Source: UBA11865 sp963749825
GTDB lineage: Bacteria > Chloroflexota > Anaerolineae > Promineifilales > Promineifilaceae
Length of the DNA: 64,000 bases
Reading direction: 5' to 3'
NCBI GenBank assembly: GCA_963749825.1
Contig: CAVVOI010000012.1
Span: 992,001 to 1,056,000, forward strand
Numbering within the stretch: the first letter of the stretch is position 1; every line of letters starts with the position of its first letter. The notes under the pieces were generated by a model. The model made no database searches, was not told the origin of the DNA, and worked only from the letters and a program-made list of their open reading frames with translations. Both the position numbers and the translations under genes were made by a program. This document shows, piece after piece, positions 45,751 through 54,796 of the stretch.

Positions 45751-46872
45751 ATGGGCAGTTCTATTCGGCTTTTTTCGATTCGGGCCATCGATATCCGGCT
45801 CCACATCACTTTCCCGCTCATATTACTTTGGGCAGCATTACAGTTCGGCATGAGGGCCGGATCGTTAGAAGGCGCAGTTTTTGGCGTCATTGCCATCTCC
45901 CTACTTTTCGTATTGGTGACTTTGCACGAGCTAGGTCACAGCTTCGCCGCCCAATATTACGGCGTACCGGTCAAACGGATCATTTTGTCTCCTCTAGGCG
46001 GAGTGGCTCAATTGAGCCAAATCCCTGATGAGCCTAAACAAGAGTTTGTCATCGCGATTGCCGGACCGGCCGTCAATGGCGTCGCTGCCTTGTTGATGGC
46101 CGGTGTCGCGGTAACCCTGGGTTTTGACCTGGGTAATCCTCTGATAGCACTCAGCGGCTTGGGCGGCCTCACAATAGCTTCATTATTCGTCTATGTTTTC
46201 TATTACAATATCTTATTGGCCCTTTTTAACCTGATACCCGCTTTTCCGTTGGATGGTGGGCGAATTTTCCGGTCCCTCTTAGCCTTGCGGCTGAATTACG
46301 TTCAAGCTACGTCCATAGCCGCCAATGTCGGCCGGGTCGTCGCCATCTTGATGGGTCTTTACGGTTTATTCAGTGGCGGCATTTTCCTGATGATGATTGC
46401 CATCTTTATCTTTTCGGCCGGAACACAGGAAGCGCGCATGGTTAAGGTTCGCAGCGTATTACGCGCGGTGAAGGTCCACCAGGTTTATTCACCATCTGTA
46501 TATGTGCTGAATCCTAGCAGTACTGTACAGCAAGCGATGAATTTGATGATCTTCGGCCGCCAACGCAATTTTCCTGTGGTCGATTCTGATAGATTGGCCG
46601 GATTTTTGCCCTATAGCGATTTAATGCAAGCTTCGCATTCGGCCGCATCCCATTCCTTCATCACCAGCATCATGCGCCGGGACATTCAACCCGTTGGCTT
46701 GAATGATGACCTTTTTGAGGTTCAACGACTCCTGAACGAGTCCCAACTGGAAGCGCTTCCCGTGGCGCTGAATGGCCAATTTCTGGGGATGATAACCCAA
46801 CACCAGATAGCCGAGACTCACCAGTTGTTGCGAAAAACACCAAATACTAGCCTACAAGGTCAATCAATCTAA
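45751..46872 (+). CDS. Site-2 protease (M50) with CBS domains
   Basis: A 373-aa intramembrane zinc protease. It has the HELGH motif at 59-63 in a membrane helix, the third-ligand motif NLIPAFPLDGGRIFRSL (about 160-176), four to six membrane segments, and two CBS domains at about 247-360 (VLNPSSTVQQAMNLMIFGRQRNFPVVD, ITSIMRRDIQPVGLNDDLFEVQRLL). This is the bacterial YdcA/Rip3-like class. CBS domains may sense nucleotides. It may act in regulated proteolysis; no anti-sigma factor partner is nearby. Confidence 0.94.
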   Translation: MGSSIRLFSIRAIDIRLHITFPLILLWAALQFGMRAGSLEGAVFGVIAISLLFVLVTLHELGHSFAAQYYGVPVKRIILSPLGGVAQLSQIPDEPKQEFVIAIAGPAVNGVAALLMAGVAVTLGFDLGNPLIALSGLGGLTIASLFVYVFYYNILLALFNLIPAFPLDGGRIFRSLLALRLNYVQATSIAANVGRVVAILMGLYGLFSGGIFLMMIAIFIFSAGTQEARMVKVRSVLRAVKVHQVYSPSVYVLNPSSTVQQAMNLMIFGRQRNFPVVDSDRLAGFLPYSDLMQASHSAASHSFITSIMRRDIQPVGLNDDLFEVQRLLNESQLEALPVALNGQFLGMITQHQIAETHQLLRKTPNTSLQGQSI

Positions 46873-46960
46873 TCTAGTCGAACAGAGAAACCAATCCTTA
46901 ACCGTGTTTAGTTATTGCCGCTAGCCAGTGTCGGGAAGACCACGGGGGAAGACAGCGATT

Positions 46961-47731
46961 ATGAAGTCCCAAGATTTGCTAGAGCAAGCTTATGAGGCCT
47001 TGATCGATAGCCACCTACTGACTACCACTCAGTGGGAATCTGGACAGCGATTAGACCTCGATCTTCTGACTTGTATCCATTATGAATACCAATGGGAGGA
47101 GCGTAGTCATTCGGCCGACAATTTTTTTGTCTGGGGGCCTCCGGCCGGAGAGGTTATTGATCGCATTTGGCGTTATGGCCCGTCCGAGAATCATCTGATT
47201 TACGTATTGGTCGACAGACCCCGTCTGGTAAGCGAATATATGGTCGCCGGCTGCAACGTGATGACTCCGGGCAACTTCCTCATGTTCCACCCTTTGCAAG
47301 AAATAATCGGTCAATCCCCACCACCTGAATACAAGATCCATCGGGCCAGCAGCGCAGGTGAAACTCTTTTGTTGAACATGATCGACGGCGCTGATTTGGT
47401 GAGTTTGGACGATGTCTTGAATCCGGACCTTCAACATTATTATGCGACACACGAGGGCCAGCCGGTTGCCTCAGCTAGAAGCGGCTGGATTGATTCCAAC
47501 CTCTCCTGGGTTTCACATGTCTATACCGATCCAGCCCATCGCGGCCGAGGACTGGCAGCCGCATTGATGAACATGATCATGGTCGACTCCCTGGCGGAAA
47601 CCGATAACCTGAGCTTTCTCCTGGCTACCGAGCCAGCCCATGACTTGTACCTTCGACTCGGCTATATAGATTTGGCTCCCATCCTCACTTTCCAGCTATC
47701 GACGCTACCCGGGATTTCGTCAACCGATTAA
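46961..47731 (+). CDS. GNAT-family acetyltransferase
   Basis: A 256-aa protein. ATG 46961 (with GGGGGAAG about 10 nt before it) is preferred over GTG 46928. The C-terminal GNAT domain has HVYTDPAHRGRGLAAALMNMIMVDSL (about 190-215), with the acetyl-CoA loop, and a typical GNAT fold end (LFLRLGYIDLAPIL). The N-terminal half has no recognised domain and could be a second, decayed GNAT fold. Its end overlaps the ktrB remnant convergently. Confidence 0.85.
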   Translation: MKSQDLLEQAYEALIDSHLLTTTQWESGQRLDLDLLTCIHYEYQWEERSHSADNFFVWGPPAGEVIDRIWRYGPSENHLIYVLVDRPRLVSEYMVAGCNVMTPGNFLMFHPLQEIIGQSPPPEYKIHRASSAGETLLLNMIDGADLVSLDDVLNPDLQHYYATHEGQPVASARSGWIDSNLSWVSHVYTDPAHRGRGLAAALMNMIMVDSLAETDNLSFLLATEPAHDLYLRLGYIDLAPILTFQLSTLPGISSTD

Positions 47732-48167
47732 GACTGGCTCCTCCGGGTACTCGAGCAATTGTTCCGGCAACTGTCTTTGCAAAAGAGCAACTACCAACTT
47801 TTAGGGCGCCCAAACGTCCCCAAAACATCATAAACATGATCAATAGGAGACCGAAACCGTTGAAGCCTCCAGTGATGCCCAAAGAGAGACCACAAGTGGC
47901 GAAGGCCGAAACGGCGTGAAATATGGCAAAAAAAAGTGCTTCAGATTTAGGAACGATGCCGCTGTTACGCCAATGTAGGTACAACAATAGCGCTCCGGCG
48001 GCTTCGATAATCAACATGATGTAAATACCGCGCATCAAAATTTTCATGACCGCCCCCGGCCGATCCAGGTTAAGAGAGCGAGCTGAGGCAAGGTGGTTGA
48101 AAAATGAGATGCGTTGGCCAAAAAAACGAGGGGTAAGGACGACCAATGCCGGACGCAACTTACTCAT
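47720..48167 (-). pseudogene. ktrB: Decayed ktrB (potassium channel subunit)
   Basis: A remnant with FFGQRISFFNHLASARSLNLDRPGAVMKILMRGIYIMLIIEAAGALLLYLHW ... ALFFAIFHAVSAFATCGLSLGITGGFNGFG, then a direct jump to the C-terminal LLLIMFMMFWGRLGALK. Normal KtrB/TrkH-type proteins have about 440 residues; here the N-terminal ~100 residues and the central pore (two of four selectivity regions) are missing. A +1 shift in a run of four A (just after GALK) leaves the true end (VVALLQRQLPEQLLEYPEEPVLIG, stop at 47720-47722) in another frame. Not functional. Confidence 0.85.
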
Positions 48168-48214
48168 ATGCTCAAGTTTGAATCCAGATGAAATTCATTG
48201 GTTTGATGACCCAA

Positions 48215-48572
48215 TTAGGAGCGATTACAAAAATCAACAGCATCCTTATCTGAACCCCTCACAATCAGGAGATCACCGGCCATAAAGATCGTGTCAGAAG
48301 GAGGATTGGCGATCATGGTTTCTCCTCTCTGGATGGTTAACAGAGTGAAATCGAAGTCGCGGTTTAGTTCACTCTGGGCTACAGTTTGCGTCGCCAATTT
48401 TTGTGGCAACAGTATGTGAAAAACACTTTGCTGGCAATTTCCTGAACAATGGCCGCATCAACGTCGATAGCCATTACCGAAAAACCATTTTCCTCCAATT
48501 CCCTGGCCAGGCTGCTTCCAAAACGGCCTGGTCCGATGACAGCAAACTCCTTCTCGCCACGTTTATCGGCCA
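48215..48572 (-). pseudogene. ktrA: Decayed ktrA (RCK regulatory subunit)
   Basis: The start (TTG 48572, with AGGAGGG 5 nt before it) gives EKEFAVIGPGRFGSSLARELEENGFSVMAIDVDAAIVQEIASKV, the NAD-binding N-terminal RCK half. After this, about 110 residues are missing. The C-terminal RCK half (SELNRDFDFTLLTIQRGETMIANPPSDTIFMAGDLLIVRGSDKDA) continues in a different frame to 48215. Junction near 48420. Together with ktrB downstream it forms one inactivated operon. Confidence 0.85.
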
Positions 48573-48799
48573 AGGGTTCCCTCCTTCTTGAGCTTGTTGT
48601 TCCAAAGTATAGGCTCCTTCCAGTTGGGTGCAACCAACAAGCCTTGGCCCTCTTAAGTTACGCTTAAGGCAACGATAAGCGGTCTTGAAGGCTAGCCGAC
48701 CGCCAATCTGTTATCCTTTTTTACGAATTAGGCAACACCTTAATGATTAAAGGAAATCCAGCATTGTTCTTGACATGCAGTTTTTTGGAGGTTTTACGA

Positions 48800-49285
48800 A
48801 TGAAAAAAGTTCTTATTATCCTGGCCCTGGCTCTGAGCGCGACCTTAACCTTCGCAGCAAGCGCCAGTGCAGCTCCGGATGTAACAAAGACGACTAATAG
48901 CAAGCCATTTGATGGGACATTCAACGGCAAGATTTACGGAGATAAAGGCACATCTGCCCCAATTTCACTGGTACTGACCCACAAGGGCAACCAGGTTGAA
49001 GGCAATGTCTTCATCGGCGAAGGTTTGTATCTCGACGGCGGCATGTGTGGTGCAGGTTATATCCCTGCTGCTAGCCAATTCGCTACTGGGCAAAGCTCGG
49101 CCAAAAATCCAAGACATCTCACCGCTAATTCCAATTTCAAAGTGAGCGGCGTCAATGTGAATCTTAAGCTTGACGGAGATTTGTCGGCCGATGGTGAGCA
49201 ACTGAAAGCCAAAGCTACTGTCGATTTACCATGGTTTTGCGGCGGCGACCCGGTAATCATCGGAACGCTCAATAAAAGCCAGTAG
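48800..49285 (+). CDS. Small secreted protein of unknown function
   Basis: A 161-aa protein. ATG 48800 has GGAGG 9 nt before it; the longer frame from 48743 lacks this. The first 24 residues (MKKVLIILALALSATLTFAASASA) are a clear signal peptide with an ASA cleavage site. The mature part is beta-rich (NGKIYGDKGTSAPISLVLTHKGNQVEGNVFIGEGL ... KVSGVNVNLKLDGDLSADG ... DLPWFCGGDPVIIGTL) with two Cys that may pair. It resembles a small beta-barrel, lipocalin-like. No named family. Confidence 0.75.
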   Translation: MKKVLIILALALSATLTFAASASAAPDVTKTTNSKPFDGTFNGKIYGDKGTSAPISLVLTHKGNQVEGNVFIGEGLYLDGGMCGAGYIPAASQFATGQSSAKNPRHLTANSNFKVSGVNVNLKLDGDLSADGEQLKAKATVDLPWFCGGDPVIIGTLNKSQ

Positions 49286-49341
49286 ATTACCGTCATTCAA
49301 AAGATAGGAATTTAACAAAGACGATTCGATTGATAATGATC

Positions 49342-49419
49342 TTGGCCAGTCCGGCTTAACCCCGCAAGTTAGCCTCCAGGTTGTCGCAGCGGGTCTGGCC
49401 AATTCGAAAACTTGCGGGG
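49342..49419 (+). promoter_or_regulatory. Interleaved inverted repeats before the MoxR/Bat operon
   Basis: Two perfect inverted repeats are interleaved: TTGGCCAG (49342-49349) with CTGGCCAA (49395-49402), and CCCCGCAAGTT (49360-49370) with AACTTGCGGGG (49409-49419), the latter followed by TTTC. The order A-B-A'-B' allows either an H-type pseudoknot or two mutually exclusive stems. The second resembles a terminator stem for the secreted-protein gene; the first could antagonise it. About 110 nt follow to the moxR start. Confidence 0.5.
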
Positions 49420-49531
49420 TTTCACAGCATTATTTAAAAAAGAATTAGTATCAGTGAAATGGGAGTTTTCCTCACATAAAATATGATGATGGACTTCGAT
49501 TTACACGCAAAATAACGAGGAGATTTGATCA

Positions 49532-50524
49532 ATGAACATGACAGGCATAAGAGAGTTAAATTTGCAGGTGAAGCAGGAAGCGCTGTTCATCCAAGAGTTA
49601 TTGACCGAGATCAACAAGGTTATGGTGGGCCAGGAAGCCCTAGTGGAACGTGTCTTGATCGCTTTATTGGCCGACGGGCACATCTTATTAGAAGGCGTCC
49701 CCGGCCTGGCAAAGACCCTTTTGATCAAAACCGTATCCGAAGCGATCCGGGCAGATTTCGCCCGAATCCAATTCACCCCTGACTTATTGCCGGCCGACCT
49801 CGTCGGCACTCAGATTTACAATCCCAGGACTAGCGAATTTAGCGTCCACCAGGGCCCGATCTTCGCTAACCTGATTTTGGCGGACGAGATCAACCGGGCG
49901 CCAGCCAAGGTGCAAAGCGCCTTGCTTGAAGCGATGCAGGAGCGCCAGGTAACCATCGGTGATACAACATTCAAGATGGAAGACTTATTCCTGGTCCTGG
50001 CTACTCAGAATCCTATCGAGCAGGAAGGAACTTACCCGCTGCCGGAAGCCCAGGTAGACCGCTTCATGTTGAAAGTAAAGGTCGATTATCCTTCCCGATC
50101 CGAGGAAAGATTAATTATCGATCGCATGACCGGGGCAACTTTACCCACCATCAACCCGGTAGTCAACCCGGCTGACATCATGCACGCTCGAGAGATGGTT
50201 CGGCAGATCTATGTCGACGAAAAGATTAAGAATTACGTCCTCGACCTGGTCTTGGCGACCCGTCAACCCGGTAAGAATGGTCTGAGTGACCTGAACACTT
50301 TGATCGAATTCGGCGCTTCGCCAAGGGCCAGCATCAACCTTATTATCGCCGCCCGGGCGCACGCTTTCCTCAAAGGCCGCGGCTTTGTGACGCCGGAAGA
50401 TATCAAGCAGATCGCTCCCGATGTGCTTCGCCATCGTATCATTACCTCTTACGAAGCTGAAGCAGAGAGCATCTCATCCGATCACATCGTCCAGCGTATT
50501 CTCGACCACACAGAGGTGCCGTAG
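49532..50524 (+). CDS. moxR: MoxR-family AAA+ ATPase
   Basis: A 330-aa cytosolic ATPase. Walker A is EGVPGLAKT (about 54-62), Walker B LILADEINRAPAKVQSALLEAMQE (about 112-135), and sensor 1 FLVLATQNPIEQEGTYPLPEAQVDRFM (about 152-178). MoxR proteins act as chaperones for VWA-domain partners. It heads the operon with DUF58 and VWA proteins, the standard MoxR-VWA arrangement. Confidence 0.96.
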   Translation: MNMTGIRELNLQVKQEALFIQELLTEINKVMVGQEALVERVLIALLADGHILLEGVPGLAKTLLIKTVSEAIRADFARIQFTPDLLPADLVGTQIYNPRTSEFSVHQGPIFANLILADEINRAPAKVQSALLEAMQERQVTIGDTTFKMEDLFLVLATQNPIEQEGTYPLPEAQVDRFMLKVKVDYPSRSEERLIIDRMTGATLPTINPVVNPADIMHAREMVRQIYVDEKIKNYVLDLVLATRQPGKNGLSDLNTLIEFGASPRASINLIIAARAHAFLKGRGFVTPEDIKQIAPDVLRHRIITSYEAEAESISSDHIVQRILDHTEVP

Positions 50525-50550
50525 CATCAAGCCAAAGTTATTTTGCGATT

Positions 50551-50576
50551 TCGGACGAACTTCCGAGTTCGTCCGA
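50551..50576 (+). other. Strong intercistronic hairpin
   Basis: TCGGACGAACT (50551-50561) and AGTTCGTCCGA (50566-50576) pair perfectly around a TCCG loop. No U-tract follows, so it is unlikely to be a terminator. A second small hairpin AGGAGG/CCTCCT follows near 50640-50655. In this 184-nt gap between moxR and the DUF58 gene they may protect or cut the mRNA and adjust relative amounts. Confidence 0.6.
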
Positions 50577-50708
50577 ATGTAACCTGAGCCGAGGGCCTGG
50601 GACTGTTGACTGGATTTTCAAAGGTTACCCAAGTGAAGAGGAGGACACCCTCCTATCTCCAGTCACCACTCTCGGACCTCCTGTCCCTTAGTAAAAAACG
50701 AGAGCACC

Positions 50709-51596
50709 ATGATATCAACAGAACTTATCAAAAAAATCCGGCGCATCGAGATCAGGACCCGACGTCTGGTCAACGATAGTTATGCCGGCGAATACCATTC
50801 GGTCTTCAAAGGTCGCGGCATGGAATTCGATGAAGTCCGACCTTACCAATATGGCGACGAAATCAGGACTATCGACTGGAACGTAACTGCTCGAACGGGA
50901 CAACCCTATGTGAAACGTTATGTAGAAGAACGGGAACTGACCGTGATGCTGGTAGTAGATGCCAGTGCCTCCGAGAATTTTGGCTCTGTCAATCGATTCA
51001 AAAGGGAAGTTGCTGCTGAACTCACGGCCGTACTTTCTTTCGCTGCGACCACGAACAATGACAAAGTGGGTTTGCTCATCTTCACTGACCAGGTGGAACT
51101 CTATATCCCACCACGCAAAGGCCGCCGACATGTATTGAGAGTGATACGCGAGTTGCTGGCATTCGAACCCAAGAATCGGGGCACGGACATCAAGATGGCT
51201 CTGGAAACCGTAAACCAATTGTTGAAGCGGCGCAGTATCATCTTTCTAGTCTCGGATTTTTTGGCGGAAGCAGAGAGCTATCGCCAGGCCTTGGCCATTA
51301 CGAATAAGCGGCATGATCTAGTCGCCGTCGATCTTCACGACCCGTTGGAGAAAGGGATCAAGAATGTGGGTTTGATCGCCCTTGAGGATCCAGAAACTGG
51401 TGACATCGCTTGGGTTGACACAGGTAGCCGAACCTGGCAAAAAGCCTATCGGCAACGCTTGAATAAAGCGGAAAACAATAAACAGCGTGCTTTCCTCCAG
51501 GCAAGTGTCGATCGCATTGATATTGGAACGGATGAAGATTATACGATCCCGCTGACCAGTTTCTTCAAGGAACGGTCCAGGCGAATTCGTCACTAA
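50709..51596 (+). CDS. DUF58 domain protein
   Basis: A 295-aa protein. EIRTRRLVNDSYAGEYHSVFKGRGMEFDEVRPYQYGDEIRTIDWNVTARTGQPYVKRYVEERELTVMLVVDASAS (about 11-85) is the DUF58 signature, with a degenerate VWA-type MIDAS (DASAS). It has no membrane segment. DUF58 proteins partner MoxR. ATG 50709 is preceded by GAGAG. Confidence 0.95.
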   Translation: MISTELIKKIRRIEIRTRRLVNDSYAGEYHSVFKGRGMEFDEVRPYQYGDEIRTIDWNVTARTGQPYVKRYVEERELTVMLVVDASASENFGSVNRFKREVAAELTAVLSFAATTNNDKVGLLIFTDQVELYIPPRKGRRHVLRVIRELLAFEPKNRGTDIKMALETVNQLLKRRSIIFLVSDFLAEAESYRQALAITNKRHDLVAVDLHDPLEKGIKNVGLIALEDPETGDIAWVDTGSRTWQKAYRQRLNKAENNKQRAFLQASVDRIDIGTDEDYTIPLTSFFKERSRRIRH

Positions 51597-51607
51597 AGGG
51601 TGGAACA

Positions 51608-52654
51608 ATGAATAGAAAAACCATAATGATCCCACTCCTAATTCTTTTGGCTTTGGCTCTAGTTGGACCGGTCGCGGCCCAATCCGCCAACCCAGTCGAG
51701 GCATCACTAACGGTCGCCGGCGATGAACGCAATGTCGGTGACCCCATCGAAGTGACGCTGTCGGTCAAACATCCGGCCGACTACCACGTCATTTTCCCGG
51801 AATTAGACCAGGAATGGGGCGATTTTGTCGTATCCTCACAATCACCGCCAGTCACGACAGCTACGGATAACGGTCTGGAAATTACGAGCCAAGTCATCGA
51901 TTTACGTTTGTTTTCCCCCGGCACATTCACCACGCTTCCTCTCCCCGTCTCGGTTGTCAACACGGCCGGACAGGTGAGTGAGGTCGTGGCCCAACCAATT
52001 CCGATCCAGATAACGTCGGTATTGGTCGAGGGTGACACGAATCTACGCGACATCAAGCCCCAGGCAGAACTACCATTTCTTAACCTTTTGCCATGGATCG
52101 TTGGAGGACTCGTTATCTTACTCGTCGTAGCCGCCGTCACTTATTTCATTCGTCGCGGCCAAAGACGTCGGGAACTGGCAGCCATTGACAATCGCCTGCC
52201 CCATGAAGTCGCTCTCGACGAATTAGACCTTATTGAAGGTCTGGCGTTGCCCGATGCCGGTCGATTCAAAGAACATTATTCATTGGTGTCAGACTGCGTA
52301 CGCTTGTACATGGAAAAAAGATACGACATACCCATGCTGGAGCGCACGACTGGTGAAATTCAAAGTGGTCTGAGACAAACCAATATCGAACCATCAGCCG
52401 CTGGTCAGTACCTATCTCTGCTTGACATAAGTGACTTAGTTAAATTTTCAAAGTTCACACCCGAAGCAGCAAGCGCCTATGCAATGTTGAGCTCTGCTCG
52501 CCAAATCGTACAGATAACGATGCCGGATGAAGAACCGGCCGAGGGAAATGGCTCAACGTTAGATAGTTCAACTGCTTCCGGAAGCAACAATATTTCGGCC
52601 GGTCCTGAAGTATCGACCAACGGCAACTTACGACAATCGGAGGTAAGGGCATGA
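51608..52654 (+). CDS. Membrane protein of the Bat operon, BatD-like architecture
   Basis: A 348-aa protein: signal peptide (1-25), an extracytoplasmic Ig-like region (about 28-145, ASLTVAGDERNVGDPIEVTLSVKHP), one membrane span (about 165-188), and a cytosolic helical tail with HEVALDELDLIEGLALPDAGRFKEHYSLVSDCVRLYMEKRYDIPMLERTTGEI (about 200-255), which resembles the tail of BatD/DUF4381 proteins. It ends ATGA overlapping the batA-like start. Confidence 0.8.
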   Translation: MNRKTIMIPLLILLALALVGPVAAQSANPVEASLTVAGDERNVGDPIEVTLSVKHPADYHVIFPELDQEWGDFVVSSQSPPVTTATDNGLEITSQVIDLRLFSPGTFTTLPLPVSVVNTAGQVSEVVAQPIPIQITSVLVEGDTNLRDIKPQAELPFLNLLPWIVGGLVILLVVAAVTYFIRRGQRRRELAAIDNRLPHEVALDELDLIEGLALPDAGRFKEHYSLVSDCVRLYMEKRYDIPMLERTTGEIQSGLRQTNIEPSAAGQYLSLLDISDLVKFSKFTPEAASAYAMLSSARQIVQITMPDEEPAEGNGSTLDSSTASGSNNISAGPEVSTNGNLRQSEVRA

Positions 52655-53661
52655 GTTTTCGTTTTGCTACTCCCTGGATCTTAGCCCTGGTGATTTTGAT
52701 TCCGGCCTTGTTGGCTGCACGCCACCTGTGGCTTAACCGGCGAACAAAGCCGGCTACCATGCAGTTTTCATCAACCAGACTGGCCATGGGTATCAGCCGG
52801 TCATGGCGTATCGTCTGGCGACCCATCTTGGTTCTCATGCGCCTTTCGGCCATTGCCTTAGCTTTAATTGCCTTGGCCAGACCCCAGATCGTACAAGGAC
52901 AAGAAACAATAACCGGTGAAGGCGTCGAAATTGCCCTGGCGTTGGATATATCGGGAAGCATGGCTTCTCTCGATTTTGAACCCCAAAACCGTTTACAAGC
53001 TTCGAAACAAGTGATCACCGATTTCATTGCCGAGAGGCCATATGACAAGATCGGGTTGGTCATTTTCGCTCACGAAGCTTTCAGCCAAAGCCCGTTGACC
53101 CTTGACCATAACATGGTCACGCGATCGATGGATCAGGTTGAATTGGCTGGCGATTTAGGTTTGGACGATGGCACAGCCATTGGTCTGGGAATCGCCAACG
53201 CAGCCAACATGCTCACTAACAGCGACGCCGAAAGCAAAATCATTATTTTATTGACGGACGGCGTGAATAACGCCGGTCAAATTGATCCCTTAACGGCGGC
53301 CGAGGCGGCCAAGGCATTGGGTATCAAGGTCTATACCATTGGCGCTGGTCGACCAGGCGAAGTCCCGGTTCCTGTCCAGTCACTTTTTGGTGGAAATCAG
53401 GTCGTCTACCAGGAAAGTATGTTAGATGAAGCGACGCTGCAACAGGTCGCAGACATCACCGGCGGCATGTATTTTCGAGCCGAGGACACCAACGGTCTGA
53501 GAGCCGTCTACGATGAAATCAACAACATGGAAAAATCTCAGGTTGAGGTGCAGGTCTTTAACCAGTACCACGAACTCGCCGGATACCTTCTCGTACCGGC
53601 CGTGTTCATCTTCCTGGCTGAAGCTGTGTTACGAAATACGACCTTTAGAAAAATCCCATAA
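52651..53661 (+). CDS. batA: BatA-like VWA-domain membrane protein
   Basis: A 336-aa protein with two N-terminal membrane segments (about 8-25 and 55-80), a VWA domain (about 88-285) with an intact MIDAS (ALDISGSM, LTDGVNNAG) and a C-terminal span (about 310-330). The MIDAS is DxSxS with the later Thr and Asp. Bat proteins are envelope-stress or aerotolerance factors acting with MoxR. It lies 10 nt before batB. Confidence 0.95.
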   Translation: MSFRFATPWILALVILIPALLAARHLWLNRRTKPATMQFSSTRLAMGISRSWRIVWRPILVLMRLSAIALALIALARPQIVQGQETITGEGVEIALALDISGSMASLDFEPQNRLQASKQVITDFIAERPYDKIGLVIFAHEAFSQSPLTLDHNMVTRSMDQVELAGDLGLDDGTAIGLGIANAANMLTNSDAESKIIILLTDGVNNAGQIDPLTAAEAAKALGIKVYTIGAGRPGEVPVPVQSLFGGNQVVYQESMLDEATLQQVADITGGMYFRAEDTNGLRAVYDEINNMEKSQVEVQVFNQYHELAGYLLVPAVFIFLAEAVLRNTTFRKIP

Positions 53662-53671
53662 TAGGTGAATC

Positions 53672-54760
53672 ATGCAATTCGCAAACCCACAGTTCTTGAT
53701 AGGACTATTACTCGTACCCGCTGCTGGCCTGTTCTTTTTGTGGGCCAGCCGGCAACAAAAACAAGCGATTTCCCGTCTAGGAGAGCAGACGCTGATTCGA
53801 AGGCTAAGCGCCAATATCAACTGGCGTGGTCGCCGTTGGCAAACTCTTCTATGGCTGGGCGCCCTGACCCTTTTCATCATCACCCTGGCTCGCCCTCAAT
53901 GGGGCAGTGAAGTGCGCGAAATCGAACAGGAAGGACTGCAGGTCTTCGTCGCCCTGGATGTTTCCCAGAGCATGATGGCCCAGGATATCAAGCCCAGTCG
54001 CCTTGATCGCGCCAAGCTAGAAATCGCCGATTTAATGGGACGGCTCGACGGAGATGAAGTCGGCTTAGTCCTATTCTCCGGCGCTAGTTTCGTCCAGGTA
54101 CCTTTGACTTCGGATTACCAAACAGCATTGAATTTTATGGACAGCGCCGGACCTCAGTCGATTTCCCGGCCGGGCACCGTGATTGGTGATGCAATCCGGA
54201 CAGCAGCCGGCGCCTTCGATCCTGAATTGAATAGCCAGAAAGTGCTCATCATAATGACCGATGGCGAAGATCGGGAAACCGACCCCCTGGTAGCGGCTCA
54301 GGAAGCAGCTGACAACGATATCTTGATCTACACCATTGGATTCGGCACGCCGGAAGGCGAACCTGTGCCAGAAACCGATGCCTCAGGCCAAATCATTGGT
54401 TACAAGAACGACGCGAGCGGCAATGTGGTGCTCTCTCAATTAGATGAATCAACCCTACAAGCTATTGCCGACACAGGTAATGGCGACTATTTCCGGGCCA
54501 CGGCCGACGGCCGGGAGCTCGATTCTCTGTTGACCGAAATTGACAGCCTACAGCAAGCTCAATTGCAGTCCCGGTTCGAGACCCGGTATATCGAACGCTA
54601 TCAAATCTTTCTAGCCCTGGCTATCGCCTTGGTGATCGCCGGCGAGCTGATACCCGAGCGCCGCTCGCTGCGCCAGGATTCTGCGCGAGGCGTACGACTT
54701 TTCCGAAGTCGCCAGATTCAAGATCCGAAACCGGGTTCAGCCCGGCCCATATCAGCCTAA
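53672..54760 (+). CDS. batB: BatB-like VWA-domain membrane protein
   Basis: A 362-aa paralogue of BatA. Membrane segments at about 5-22 and 55-72; VWA domain about 88-280 with MIDAS ALDVSQSMMAQDIKPSRLDRAK and IIMTDGEDRETDP; C-terminal span about 310-328. Gene order batA-batB is as in other Bat operons. The C-terminal ~30 residues are basic and probably cytosolic. Confidence 0.95.
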   Translation: MQFANPQFLIGLLLVPAAGLFFLWASRQQKQAISRLGEQTLIRRLSANINWRGRRWQTLLWLGALTLFIITLARPQWGSEVREIEQEGLQVFVALDVSQSMMAQDIKPSRLDRAKLEIADLMGRLDGDEVGLVLFSGASFVQVPLTSDYQTALNFMDSAGPQSISRPGTVIGDAIRTAAGAFDPELNSQKVLIIMTDGEDRETDPLVAAQEAADNDILIYTIGFGTPEGEPVPETDASGQIIGYKNDASGNVVLSQLDESTLQAIADTGNGDYFRATADGRELDSLLTEIDSLQQAQLQSRFETRYIERYQIFLALAIALVIAGELIPERRSLRQDSARGVRLFRSRQIQDPKPGSARPISA

Positions 54761-54796
54761 ACGCGGCACAAGTTAGCATAAGCTTGGAGAACTACC

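Noticed and set aside
46928..46960. Earlier GTG start of the acetyltransferase
   Set aside because: The 11 extra residues (SGRPRGKTAI) look non-coding, while a purine-rich site fits the ATG at 46961.
47685..48167. An intact 160-aa small membrane protein
   Set aside because: Its wording is a KtrB fragment with missing pore and a frameshift near the end; the natural KtrB C-terminus continues in another frame.
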